64,000 nucleotides of DNA from Monocercomonoides exilis. Its lineage: Eukaryota; Preaxostyla; Oxymonadida; Polymastigidae. The notes under the pieces were generated by a model, which saw nothing but the letters and a program-made list of their open reading frames with translations, made no database searches and was not told where the DNA came from. The position numbers were made by a program, and so were the translations under genes. Each line of letters starts with the position of its first letter. Within the stretch, counting starts at the first letter, position 1. This document shows positions 1 through 10,583 of this stretch, piece after piece. The DNA lies in NCBI GenBank assembly GCA_001643675.2, contig LSRY02000014.1:560501-624500 (forward strand), written 5' to 3'.

Positions 1-3000
1 CCAACATCCATTCAGGGATCTTGTCGGAGTCTTTTCCCAAAATGTATTCAGTGGAGCCACTCTCAGACAGAAGATGCTCTGATGACTCCGAGTGTCCCAA
101 GCTTTTCTCATACACCCTCTTCTTTATCCTCTCTTCATTCTTCTTCTCTGCCTCCCTTTCTGCTCTCCTCCACTGCTCCACTGGTGACATCTCCATCGTC
201 ACCATCTCAAATGCCTTCGGATCTTTTCTGATGTTATCATTCACAATCTCTCTCAGATCTTCTGCTTCATTCTTCACCTTCTTCCACCGGACAATGAATA
301 TGATGGATACAATTAACAGTATTACTACAATCACAATGCACACAATTAATGCCCATGAGAATTTTCCTTCTTTCCCACTTTCAGCAATTCTGCCATCTCT
401 TTTTCCTTCGGTTTCGCTTCTATTCTTCAGGATAAACGAATCAGTCGATGAAGGCGAATCAATCTTTCCAAACAAAAGACTCACAGACACTTCTGTCTCT
501 GCTCCCACTGCTCCCATCTGAACAGATGAAACAACTGCAACAATTTCGTTCTCTGACTCACTTTCCTTTTCTCCAATCCCATAGCTCTCAACCACCTCTT
601 CCCTTCCATTCCTGAAGCTCAACTTCAACCAAACATCACATGGTAGAAGAAGTCTCCCACTCAGCGTGATGATTGTTCTTCCCTCAGATCCTGTCTCATT
701 CCTCGCCTCTTCCACAACTGGGATGAATAGTGGTGATCCTCTCTCCTCCATCATCCCGCTCAACTCGCATCCTTCATCCAATATCCAAAGTGAAGAATTA
801 TCCTTCAATCCATCTCCCCCTTTCAAACTCATCACGTTCAACGATCCCAAATCAGAGCAGAGAATATTTCTTCTCAATGATGAATATCCTTCAATTGATG
901 GGTTGTTGTTCGTGAAATTCCCTGCTTCAATTGTTACGCTTCCTCCTCTCATTGTTATTCCACCATCATGTGAATTTGAGATTGTTGTATCTTTCATCAC
1001 CACAGAACTCTCCTTCACCTCAACAACTGATCCATTCCATTTGCACACATCCACTTCCTCATTCGATTGCTTTTCACTTATTTCCCCATCAAACAAACAC
1101 TGCCTCATCAGAATATTTCTGCACATCAAAAGCGATATCATCTTCCCTTTCTTTCTTCTCGATGAACACCCACCAAACGAACAGTTCGATAACTCCACAT
1201 TTCCTTCCATCCCCTCAACATCAACCAGTCCTGCACTCTCATCCACACATGTGATGTTCTCAAATGAAGATGACAGAATTGAAAATGAAAACACATTTTC
1301 CTTTCCGTTTTTCATTTCTGCTTCATCGTCATTCGCACTCCCCATCCATCCATTTTCCATTCTCGAATTCCCAGCTCCGCTGATCTTCAAACAACCTTTT
1401 CTTCCCTCAATATTTCTGAGTGTCAATCCATTCACTTCAGTATCCTCTTCCATTATCATGGCTGATTCACTCGAAAATGAAAGCCACATAACACTCACAT
1501 TCCCCATTGAGCATTTCCCCCTTTCCACAAAAATCAAACAGAATGGAATTTGCTCCATTTCCTCCCCAGCTGAGCACGCTCCCTCAAATGAACACATGCT
1601 GATCGATGTTTTTCCCGAACTTATCTTCATGAATGATGAATGTGTTATTGGAAGTGGAGTTGATATTGATTCCACTTCTTCTAATGCAAATTGAATCCAT
1701 CGCATAAACACCTGCCCATTTATCTCCACTATCATTTCTTTGCTGCAATTCATCCTCCCTTTCACAACCACTCGACTCTGCACTTCATGCATCCCACTCA
1801 GTGTGAGTGTATCCAATTCAATTTCCTCATCTATCACAGACTCCTCATCAATAAATATCTGGCTGAAGAAATCGTGCGTCAGATGCCTCAGCCCAAACCC
1901 AATCGTAGCACAGGGCAGCAAGGGCTTCCCACACTGCTTCTCATTGCTTCCCCCTTTCTCTTCTTTGCTCGACACCACAATCGTGTCTGACTGGTATTTC
2001 ACAATCAGACTCATCAAGTCCATCGCCTCCTCCTTGTGCTCTCCCGCATCCATCCCATAGATCGCATTCTGCCTGATGAACTCCACATCACGGAAGTCGA
2101 TGTTGAATTGTGTTTCGTTGATCTGCCTCTCAATGCAGTCACACACAATGAACACATCGTTCCCAATCCTTGCTGTGTTCCTTCGGAATATCACCCCATC
2201 AAACACATAATCCAGCTCACCCCTCAATTCAGTCTTCAGATACACCCCGCCTCCTTTCCCTTCGCTCACAGAGCACCCACACTGCTTCACACTCGTATTC
2301 ACAACATGGAACAATCCTCCTTCATTCAACTTAAACAGCATCGCTCCTCCCTCTGCGCTTCTCCCACAACTGCACCCTTCAATCAGCGAATCTTCAACAA
2401 CAAGCTTCACTCCACTTCCACTCTTGCTCAAAACAACACTCGGATCTGTTCCTTCTCCTTCAACTGATCCAATACTGCAATTCTTCATCCTCATCTCACC
2501 TCCTCCATTTGCTCCTTCTCCTTCAATCTCAAACAAACTCCCACTTTCCAATGAAGCTTTTATGACTGTGAATCCATCGATCACACTCACAACTTCTCCA
2601 CCCACCACAAATGCACTTCTCTTCCCAAAATACGAAAGCACTTTGAACCTCTTCATCTCCAACTCCCCTTTCTTCACAACACAAAATGCAACATCCCCCA
2701 TCCCTTCTCTCTTTCCCTTCCATGAGATTGAACAATCTTCCCATTCAACTTTCCCTCCTTCACTCACAATCACCCCTGATTCTCCATTTCCCAAAACATT
2801 CATCACACACGTCTCCAGTGCTCTCAGAGTGAATGCTCCACTGTTGCGAAGGCACACTTTTGCTCCACTTTCTCCTTCACTCCCCATCACAACTGTTCCA
2901 TATTCCATCACTTCATATCCTGCTCCCGCTGATTCCACATCAATCCCACTCAAATCATGTTTCCCCTCCACTCTTATCTTTTCTTTCACTCTCACCACTT

Positions 3001-4207
3001 TTCTTTCCCCTTCTCTCTCAATGTGCTTCAATCCCATCTCCAATGTCTCACACGGATCCTCTTCACTCCCACATCGCACAACATCATCTCCCTTTTCCCA
3101 CACCACAATCCTCTCACTCCTGTATTCAATCACAAATCGCAACAGATCCGTGTCTGTCCGCTTCTCATCGCTTCCAACAAATGCATTCGGATCGTCTTCC
3201 ATCCCTTCAAAAGCAATCGCAAATGTCTCACTCCTCACTGTCACATTCAGTTCTGAATCCAAAATGAACATGTTCTTCCCCATAAATGCCTCATTCCCAA
3301 CAAACTTCACTCCCTCAAACTTGAATGGCATCCCTCCCCTCCTTTCGCTGCAATTCACATATATCCATCCTCCTTTCCCACCTCTCACCTTCTCGGCCAA
3401 ACATCTCTCCATCATCCCCTCTTTCACATGAATCATCCCTGAATCAAGGTTTATCACATTCAACGCCCCACCACTCATGCTCTCTCCTCCTGTGATGTTA
3501 CTCATGTTGCTCTGTTCTATTTTCATTATTCCCCTCACCTCTCCACATATCACAGCTGATTCAACAGAACCAACAATAGACAGGCTCCCAAACGAGCAGT
3601 TGCTGATGCTAACAGACTCACTCTCTGCTCCATTTTGTTCCAACCCAAGAAGAGCAAGATCCATCAGACACTTTCTTGTCTTGATGTTATTTATTGATAT
3701 CCACTTCATCATCACAGCTTGTCCACTGCTCCTGATGATCCGATATTCTATCGCCTCTTCTTCCCCTTCCTGCATCACAAACGAACACAATTCCATCTCC
3801 AAAACACCACTTGCTGTTGATGAGCTTATCACTGCTTCTCTCCTCTGTTCAAATGATCCAGGCAATTCAAACCCAACATTCGCAAACACACTCACTCCTT
3901 TCGAATCAAGAACACTTCCCCCTTCTCCTTCAATTCCTTTCTCCACAACCACCTTCATTTTCTTGTTGACTTTTCCTTCAATCCGAACTCCACTCACATC
4001 TGCCACCTTCTCAACACTCGTGCTCCCACTTATCACAATTTTCTTTTCTCCCTCTCCACCAAGCCTCCCAATGCCATAATCCACACTCCTGCACGGGCAA
4101 TTCTCCATCCCACACCAAATTCCATTGTCTCCATTCTCACTCCCCACCTCAATGATCGACGAGCTGTAACCATCTATGAATATGAACAGATCAACCTCGC
4201 TCACAAA
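1..4207 (-). CDS. Giant beta-helix membrane protein, C-terminal part (runs off left edge)
   Basis: This continues the same reading frame as the gene at 4208-8023, beyond an in-frame TAG at 4208-4210. The frame is unchanged at three checked points (about 4,200, 1,936 and 25), and I see no further break. It holds three more modules, each opened by a Cys motif: WCGMENCPCRS near 4,110, RCGSEEDPCETL near 3,055 and QCGKPLLPCATIG near 1,930. Each motif is followed by short Asn/Gly/Cys/Ser-rich beta-helix rungs. A single hydrophobic segment lies at about 285-365 (WALIVCIVIVVILLIVSIIF, followed by RWKK). A charged cytoplasmic tail of at least 90 residues follows, leaving the window without a stop. The architecture is that of a type I surface protein; the ligand is unknown. 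Whether this part is translated depends on the TAG (nonsense change, readthrough or sequence error). Plus-strand frames opposite it are shadows. Confidence 0.72.
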
Positions 4208-7200
4208 CTACTGTCTATCCATCCCAATCAGCGAATTCTCTCTCTCACTAATCTCTCCACCGAACGAGAAACTGCTTCCATTCACAACCCTCCTCAAATC
4301 ATCACACACAACATACACATCCTTCCCACACATTGCTCTGTTCTCTTCAAACCTCACTCCTCTCACATCAAACCCATATCTCTCTCCTCCAATCCCCACC
4401 CATATCCCTCCTCCACACCCTCCTCCATTCATTGTCCCTTCCATTCCAGCCGAACACTTCTTCATCAGCGTCACTTCTGTTTCGCTCCTGATCTTCAGTT
4501 GTGCATCCCCTTTCAATTCCACTTTCATCCCTCCTCCATTCCCTTTCTCTGTCAAACACTCCTCAACACTCGTGTTCCACATATCCACGATGCCTCCTTC
4601 CCCAACGACTCCAAGCATCATCCCTCCATCTCCTTCACTGACTCGGATATTGCTCCCATTGCACCCCCAAATGGATATCTCCTTTGCTTCACTCCCTTTT
4701 ATCACCCCTGAATCAACAAAATTACACGAACTCCATTTGCATTCACTCATCCGAACAATACAACCACTCCCTACACAAACCAAACTTCTTCCTCCCATTT
4801 CCCTCCCACTGGCAATCACACTTTCTGCTGTGAGTGTGCTTCCTTCCTCACAAACAACAAATCCCATTTCTCCTTCAAAGGTTATTTCATTCAGCTCCAC
4901 ATTCTTCAACGAGACAGATGACAATCCTCCATTCGCTTTTATCACAGGCTTCCCGAACCTCATTGAATCCAATCTCAGTGAAGTCACATTCGCTTCTCCC
5001 TTTTCCACAACCAGCAAGCTGTATTCCACAAAATTCACTCCATCTCCAAATGTGACAACACATTCGCTCAAGTTCAGTGTTTCTCCTTTCAACTGGAATA
5101 TCGCCTCATGATCCTTAAGAACAGATGGCATCATCAGCCCAATCTTCCTCATCCTTGTTTCCTTCAGCACCACAAACACTCCAACGTTTCCTTCCTCATC
5201 TCCTTTGCATGCAGCCTCGCCTTTAACAACAAGCGATCCATCATCCTCTGTTCCTTCAATCATCCTTGCCATTTTCGAAAAGATCACTGTCGAACCAACC
5301 TCAACTTCATGTCCAATTTTGATTGTTGCTGTTGTTGTTCCATCTGCTGGTGTGTTCTCTTCCCTCTCAATCGGACAGTTCAATGATCTGCACTCGAAAA
5401 ATGCGTGTCCACATTGAGGATGATCTGCCCCTGAAGCTGAAACATAGATCCCACTCCTTGGAACATCCAGGAGATAGCACACAATCGGAATCACCAGTGT
5501 TACATTGTTCGTGTCCCCCATTCCCTCCACCTCATGAACATCTTCACTCAAATGTGAAACAAATCCATATCTCCCTTTCGGAATTAACTCCAGCTGATTC
5601 GAGGCAATAAACACATTCACTCCATGTTCTGCATGATTATTTTCAAACCCTTCATTCACAATCTCAAACACAACTGATGGAGATAACAGCTCCAAATATA
5701 TCCCTCCTCCTCTTCCCTTCTCCTCCCCACTTCCCTTCTCTGCACCACATTCTCCAATCACTGTTGTCACCTCTCCTCTGCCAATTTTGAACATCCCGCT
5801 TTGACCAACACTCCAAGCAATAACAGCCCCATTCCCTTCCTTGCACACACAGTTTCTGAATGTGTTGTTCTCCAGCTCCCATGAATCGCTTCTCTCACTT
5901 TCAGTGCTGAATATTGCCCCGTTTCCTCTCATCCGACTGATCCTTTGGATTGTCACATTTCCCAGCATCCCTCTCCCAACTCCACTATCCTCCTCTTCCT
6001 CAAACAATGAGCAATCTCCCAGTCCAATATCCTCTATCAAGCAGTTTTCCATCTTCATTTTCTCAAATATCACTTTGAACGGTGAAACATCAAATGGGTG
6101 TGTCTGCCCATCTTCTGCCCCTGATATGATCAAATTCTTCAGTGTCAGCATCTGTGCAGCTGTTCGCATCATAATCAACGATGAAGATGATTTCACACTG
6201 TTGTGACGAATTGTCAGCAAAGACAATCTCATTGATCCTGAATCAAGTGTGAATAAACACTCATGAGAATTCAACAATTCTGTGCTGATGACACACTCGC
6301 TCTCGCTTTCGCCCTTGAAAGAAATATCTCCCCATCGAATGAATAAGGCCATTGAAGAATAGTTCGATCGAAGAATGTTCACAGTTCCCTCTGCTCCTTT
6401 CTCAATCATGTTGTATGCCTGTTCAATCGTGTTGCACGGATTGGTCTGTGTTGTCCCACAGACTGGCCCTGTAATCCCATCTGAACTGGCATATGTTATT
6501 TTGATTGTTGGAAGCCATGCATCGTAATCTGTTTGGCTGTTATTGTAAAATACTCTCTTTGAGGGGGTTGTTGAGAACGATGATTCAAATGGTAAACCTT
6601 TCAAAAGAGAGTTTTTGATTTTGACATCATTGCCTTCTTCATTTATTGCCTTGTTTCCACTGAATAAGCAAAATGATATCAATTTTGGAGGTGGTTCAGT
6701 TTCCATCCAACTTATTGAAAACAAAAATATTCCTCCACCTCCTCCTTCAAGAACACCTGTTCCTGTTCCATTTACCACATTCCCTTTAAATTCACATTCT
6801 GAGATAAAATATCTTCTCTGTTCGTTCTCCATGAATAATCCTCCACCATATGATCCTGCCCCATTGCGAATAAATTTGCAATTCTCAATTGAATTACTTC
6901 CACTTCCAGAAGATTGATGCAAGCGAAGTCCTCCTGCAAAGCTTGAAACAGCTTTGCATTCGCAAAAAATGCATTCGGTAAAAAAAAAATCTCCATTTAG
7001 TTTGTAAACAATCATTCCACCCGTGTTATCATCTGCAATACAATTTGAAAAATTGCATTCAATCATTTTCACACCTAATGCTGATTGAACATCAACAGTC
7101 CCATCGTGAAAATGAGTCATATTCTTGAATGAGCATCTGACACATTCAAGAGTCGAACTTCCATTCAGAAATATTCCACTTCCTTCAAATGAATAACCTG

Positions 7201-8023
7201 TATCATACCATTCACAATCAGTGAAAACATGTGTTTCATTTGCTCCCAGTTCCTGTCTTACCATATCGCGTCCGCCTGATTCATCAACATTCATCGTTCG
7301 AAAGCAGCACTCAAATGAGGAGTTTGTTGCCCTCAACGACGCACATGGGCTGTTCACCGACCTTGCAATGCCCCCATCAATAACATCCCAAACTCTGAAA
7401 AAAGAGCAGCCCTCAATCGTTGTTTCTGTTCTCGCTCTCAAAGCCATTTCTCTTTGTGCATCGGAAGCAACAGAAACGTTTGCCATCAACAGATGAGATG
7501 CTTTCACATTGCAACTAACATTCGGTGCTAAAAATGTTACTGATATCAGTTCAAATGATGAAAACGATGAATCAGAAAGGATTATTTCTCCAATTTTATT
7601 GTTAAAGTTCTTTGGCAAGGACGAGCAAAAAAGTCTGGGAATACGAGCAAATGGCTTGAATGTGAAGATAGAAAGATTCACAGAATAGATGCTTCCTTCA
7701 TCAAGAGCAAATGGGCTATTTTTTGATGAAAATGAAATCGTATATTCTTTGATGTTTAATTTTCCTCTCTTGCAAACAAAAAAACATGGTTTTCTTTCGG
7801 AATGCAACTGCAAAATATCTGAGGCACTCAGAGATGAATTTATCACATGAAGAGTCGAGAGAATTGAACAACGTTGAAGAATTTGCTGAGCTCTGATATT
7901 ATTGTTGAATTGTTGTAACTGCAATATAACTGTTGCATCCAATTGGTTTATTTCTTTGCCAAATGCTTCTTTCGAGTTTAAAATGGCAAAGCAGCTTGCA
8001 ACAATCACAAATGTCAGATTCAT
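4208..8023 (-). CDS. Giant beta-helix surface protein, N-terminal 1,271 residues
   Basis: I chose the Met at 8023 over the in-frame one at 8131 because it directly starts a signal peptide (MNLTFVIVASCFAILNSK). The protein is rich in Asn, Ser, Gly and Cys, with many short repeats of the type SxFxxCxAxxxGGG, the signature of right-handed parallel beta-helices. Cys modules begin near residue 524 (VCGTTQTNPCNTI) and near 869 (QCGHAFFECRS). The frame meets TAG at codon 1272, but coding continues downstream (see 1-4207). No GT-AG intron of the AT-rich type seen in the neighbouring genes could remove the stop. The family resembles the large adhesin-like proteins expanded in oxymonad genomes (from memory). 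The role is probably cell-surface or secreted; substrate and partners are unknown. I see no intron. The same fold and motifs recur in the transposon cargo at 28-30 kb and 35-37 kb. Confidence 0.8.
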   Translation of the reverse strand: MNLTFVIVASCFAILNSKEAFGKEINQLDATVILQLQQFNNNIRAQQILQRCSILSTLHVINSSLSASDILQLHSERKPCFFVCKRGKLNIKEYTISFSSKNSPFALDEGSIYSVNLSIFTFKPFARIPRLFCSSLPKNFNNKIGEIILSDSSFSSFELISVTFLAPNVSCNVKASHLLMANVSVASDAQREMALRARTETTIEGCSFFRVWDVIDGGIARSVNSPCASLRATNSSFECCFRTMNVDESGGRDMVRQELGANETHVFTDCEWYDTGYSFEGSGIFLNGSSTLECVRCSFKNMTHFHDGTVDVQSALGVKMIECNFSNCIADDNTGGMIVYKLNGDFFFTECIFCECKAVSSFAGGLRLHQSSGSGSNSIENCKFIRNGAGSYGGGLFMENEQRRYFISECEFKGNVVNGTGTGVLEGGGGGIFLFSISWMETEPPPKLISFCLFSGNKAINEEGNDVKIKNSLLKGLPFESSFSTTPSKRVFYNNSQTDYDAWLPTIKITYASSDGITGPVCGTTQTNPCNTIEQAYNMIEKGAEGTVNILRSNYSSMALFIRWGDISFKGESESECVISTELLNSHECLFTLDSGSMRLSLLTIRHNSVKSSSSLIMMRTAAQMLTLKNLIISGAEDGQTHPFDVSPFKVIFEKMKMENCLIEDIGLGDCSLFEEEEDSGVGRGMLGNVTIQRISRMRGNGAIFSTESERSDSWELENNTFRNCVCKEGNGAVIAWSVGQSGMFKIGRGEVTTVIGECGAEKGSGEEKGRGGGIYLELLSPSVVFEIVNEGFENNHAEHGVNVFIASNQLELIPKGRYGFVSHLSEDVHEVEGMGDTNNVTLVIPIVCYLLDVPRSGIYVSASGADHPQCGHAFFECRSLNCPIEREENTPADGTTTATIKIGHEVEVGSTVIFSKMARMIEGTEDDGSLVVKGEAACKGDEEGNVGVFVVLKETRMRKIGLMMPSVLKDHEAIFQLKGETLNLSECVVTFGDGVNFVEYSLLVVEKGEANVTSLRLDSMRFGKPVIKANGGLSSVSLKNVELNEITFEGEMGFVVCEEGSTLTAESVIASGREMGGRSLVCVGSGCIVRMSECKWSSCNFVDSGVIKGSEAKEISIWGCNGSNIRVSEGDGGMMLGVVGEGGIVDMWNTSVEECLTEKGNGGGMKVELKGDAQLKIRSETEVTLMKKCSAGMEGTMNGGGCGGGIWVGIGGERYGFDVRGVRFEENRAMCGKDVYVVCDDLRRVVNGSSFSFGGEISERENSLIGMDRQ

Positions 8024-9529
8024 TATTGAGCTGTGATGCGATTGGCTTTTTTTGAAGAAAATGGCAATTCGAATCAATAAGCCAATATTCAACATGACCC
8101 ATATTATTCCTTGTGACTTCAAATAAAACAAAATAATGCATCAATTTTTTTTTAAAAAAAAGCCATAGTTGCCAGCCACAGTTCCATGCTTAATTGCTTT
8201 TGTTGCAGTTGTTGAATTTATTATTTTATTCATTCTTTCTCTCTCATTTATTTCAACATTTGCTTTCAAAATAACAAATGATTTGGGAAATGACATATTT
8301 TCGCTTCTCGTAAAATGCTTTTTCGCTCTTCAAGGAAATGTTGGAAGCATTTAATTTTCCATTTTCTGAACAATCTCTAATTGATATAATAATTTTACTC
8401 TGTTCGATTCCATTTAAATTTTCTTTCATTAAAAAGTTCTCCAATTTGCTAATCTCCTGAAGATATAAATCCATATTCATGCATTTCGTCGCTAAAGCAA
8501 AGATCTTTGCAACTGCCTGATTTTCTAGTGAAAGCACCAATAATTAAACAATCTTTTATTCTTCCATGCCTGTTACAACGTCTCACCAAAATTAAAACAT
8601 CCAAATCCGTTAATAAAAGTTTTAAGTTGAAAACCACAAAATTGCTTTTGAACGCAAAGAAGCATATTCAGCAGCCAAATAGATGATTTAACCTTTTTTA
8701 CAAATTTCTCCATAAAGAAAGGCAGAAAACAGAAAATTTAATAGAATCTTGATGACAATAAAAAATGTTTGCATGTAGTTATTTTCTAAATTTGATTGCA
8801 ACCTCTAAATACGAAGGAACACAAAATAACAAATTATCTTTCAAACTGTACAGAAACCCATGTTAATTTAATTACATGTAAATTTTTGATATTACAATAA
8901 AAGTTTTGTAAGATAATACATATTTCTTTTCGATTGAAGTTTGCTACAAGGATTAATATGCGAAACAAAAAGATCTTAACCCATCAATACTTATGAATTG
9001 ATCATTTTTGATATGGTTTGATTGAACGAAGATAAAAAAATAGAGGATGCGGGAAGTAATTTAAAAGCTTTCTGAATTTTGTTCCAAGTTGCAAAAATTG
9101 AATTTTTCTTTCGATTCTTAATATTTTAATCAAATATTTTTTTTAATAATGATAGAGTTATTGAGATATAAAAGAAGAAAAAGTTCGGAGCAAAACGTAC
9201 TATTTTCTGAAAAGGAAAAAACTTAGCCCGTGTCTATTATTTCCAGAATTATTTCGAATAAAATGTGTATATAAAAGTTTAAAAGCAAAGTTTGCAATGA
9301 GAAATGTTAAAAAAAACAATTATTAATAAATAAATAAAATTTCAGATGCTCCTTTAAAATTGTTAAATTAAATGATAAAAATCGAGATAAGAGTTATTCT
9401 AAATAAATTTATAAATTGCATGCTATATCTTTATCACCAATCATGCTGAATATCTATTCTAAAAACAAACGAAACAACGAAAGAACGATAAATCCTCATT
9501 CACTTTTAAGATCTATGAGATCATTTTGT
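8024..9529. other. Intergenic, about 1.5 kb, AT-rich
   Basis: This stretch separates the 5' end of the beta-helix gene from the 3' end of the LENG1-like gene. Short minus-strand open frames at 8253-8637 (up to 95 codons) have no recognisable motif and overlap in two frames. They could be a decayed exon but are not supported. The rest is AT-rich with no gene, RNA or clear repeat that I can see. Confidence 0.5.
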
Positions 9530-10524
9530 TCAACCATTTCCAAATAATTGTTTGATCTTCTCTGCCTCTTCGAGTTCTCTTTTCATTCTTTCTTTGCGAA
9601 GAAGTTGAAGATGCGAAGAAAAATGATTTTCGCTCGAAATTTCATTCGCTTCATTACAGCTCTTATGCTTTTTCGATTCTCTAGAATGAGAATTGCGATG
9701 ATGAAGATGACTATGATGATGATGACTATGATGATGACTATGATGATGACGCTGATGATGTTTTTTCAATTTTTCACTTTGTTCATCAATCTCTGATAAT
9801 GAATTTTCATGAAAATTCTTAACTTTTTCCATACAATCCCCAAGTACAATTTCACTGTTTTCCCCATCTATTGCCTTTAATTCAATTATATCTTGAAAAG
9901 AATCTTGATCTGATTTCTGTTCTTCAGATGATGATTTTTTCTCATCGATAATACACATTATATCTTCACCCAGCTTTTCAGTATCAGATTTTGTATCTGT
10001 ATATAATCTGTCGTTAAGAGGATCTTCCATGTTTTGAATTCTTGAGTGATTCTCTTCTTTAAATCGTGATTTGGTATACCATGGAATTTCATTAAGATCT
10101 TTAAATGTCCAAAGTGGAGGCGTTGACTTAAGTTTCGATTGAGACACATCCTCGTCAGACGGCGAAGAACTTCGTTTAGTGATGTCTACGATCGTTTGAT
10201 TTATTTGCATTTTACTTCGTTGAGAACGCAAAACTTCGAGACGATGCTCTTGTTCCTGTACAACGTTTATCAAAACAAAACAACAATAAAAAAGAATAAA
10301 AAATAAAACCATAGCAATAGAATTCTTTTTCATTTTTTCTTGTTCCATTTCTTGTTCCATCTCATCTCTTTTAACTCGTGCAATGTTTTCAGGTAATCCG
10401 ACATGCCATCGCTACTATACATAAGCATCGTGATTAATAAAATATGTGTAAATTTGTTGTTAATATTTAATCATTAAACCTTTTTGCTAAGTAAAAATGT
10501 GCGATATTTCTTTGTGTTTGACAT
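9530..10524 (-). CDS. LENG1-like CIR_N-domain protein (putative spliceosome-associated)
   Basis: Three exons close in frame: 10480-10524, 10310-10411 and 9530-10255, giving 290 residues. Joining them rebuilds an N-terminal CIR_N-type block: KKRWHVGLPENIARVKRDE, a Glu/Lys-rich helix, then EQEHRLEVLRSQ. This is the pattern of LENG1/CIR/Cwc25-type proteins linked to pre-mRNA splicing (family knowledge). The C-terminus, LQLLRKERMKRELEEAEKI, also matches the LENG1-type end. Between them lie an acidic Ser-rich stretch and a His-rich run (about residues 210-230) of HHH/HS repeats. Splice sites are GTTTAA..AG and GTTTTA..CAG. Without splicing, the second intron reads as a false membrane segment. The gene is head-to-head with SEC31, 59 bp away. 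Assignment to LENG1 rather than another CIR_N protein is tentative. Confidence 0.72.
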
Positions 10525-10583
10525 CAGAATTTTATTACGGTTACAATTATATCCTATGTTCGTTTGATCATTATTTAAGATCA
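10525..10583. promoter_or_regulatory. Very short bidirectional upstream region (LENG1-like / SEC31)
   Basis: Only 59 bp separate the inferred start codons of the two divergent genes, so both core promoters and 5' leaders must lie here or overlap coding sequence. An upstream in-frame ATG for SEC31 at 10497 would overlap exon 1 of the other gene. No TATA-like or Inr-like motif is certain. Confidence 0.45.

Noticed and set aside
21-5610. Many long plus-strand open frames (for example 666-1694, 2424-3431, 4176-5111)
   Set aside because: They lie opposite the beta-helix gene, whose minus frame has signal peptide, repeats, Cys modules and a membrane segment. The plus frames are Ser/Pro-rich shadows.
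8253-8637. Small minus-strand gene upstream of the beta-helix gene
   Set aside because: Two overlapping short frames with no motif, conserved start or splice structure.
9548-9796. Met-rich plus frame at 9548-9796
   Set aside because: It is the complement of the His-rich repeat (CAT/ATG) in the LENG1-like gene.
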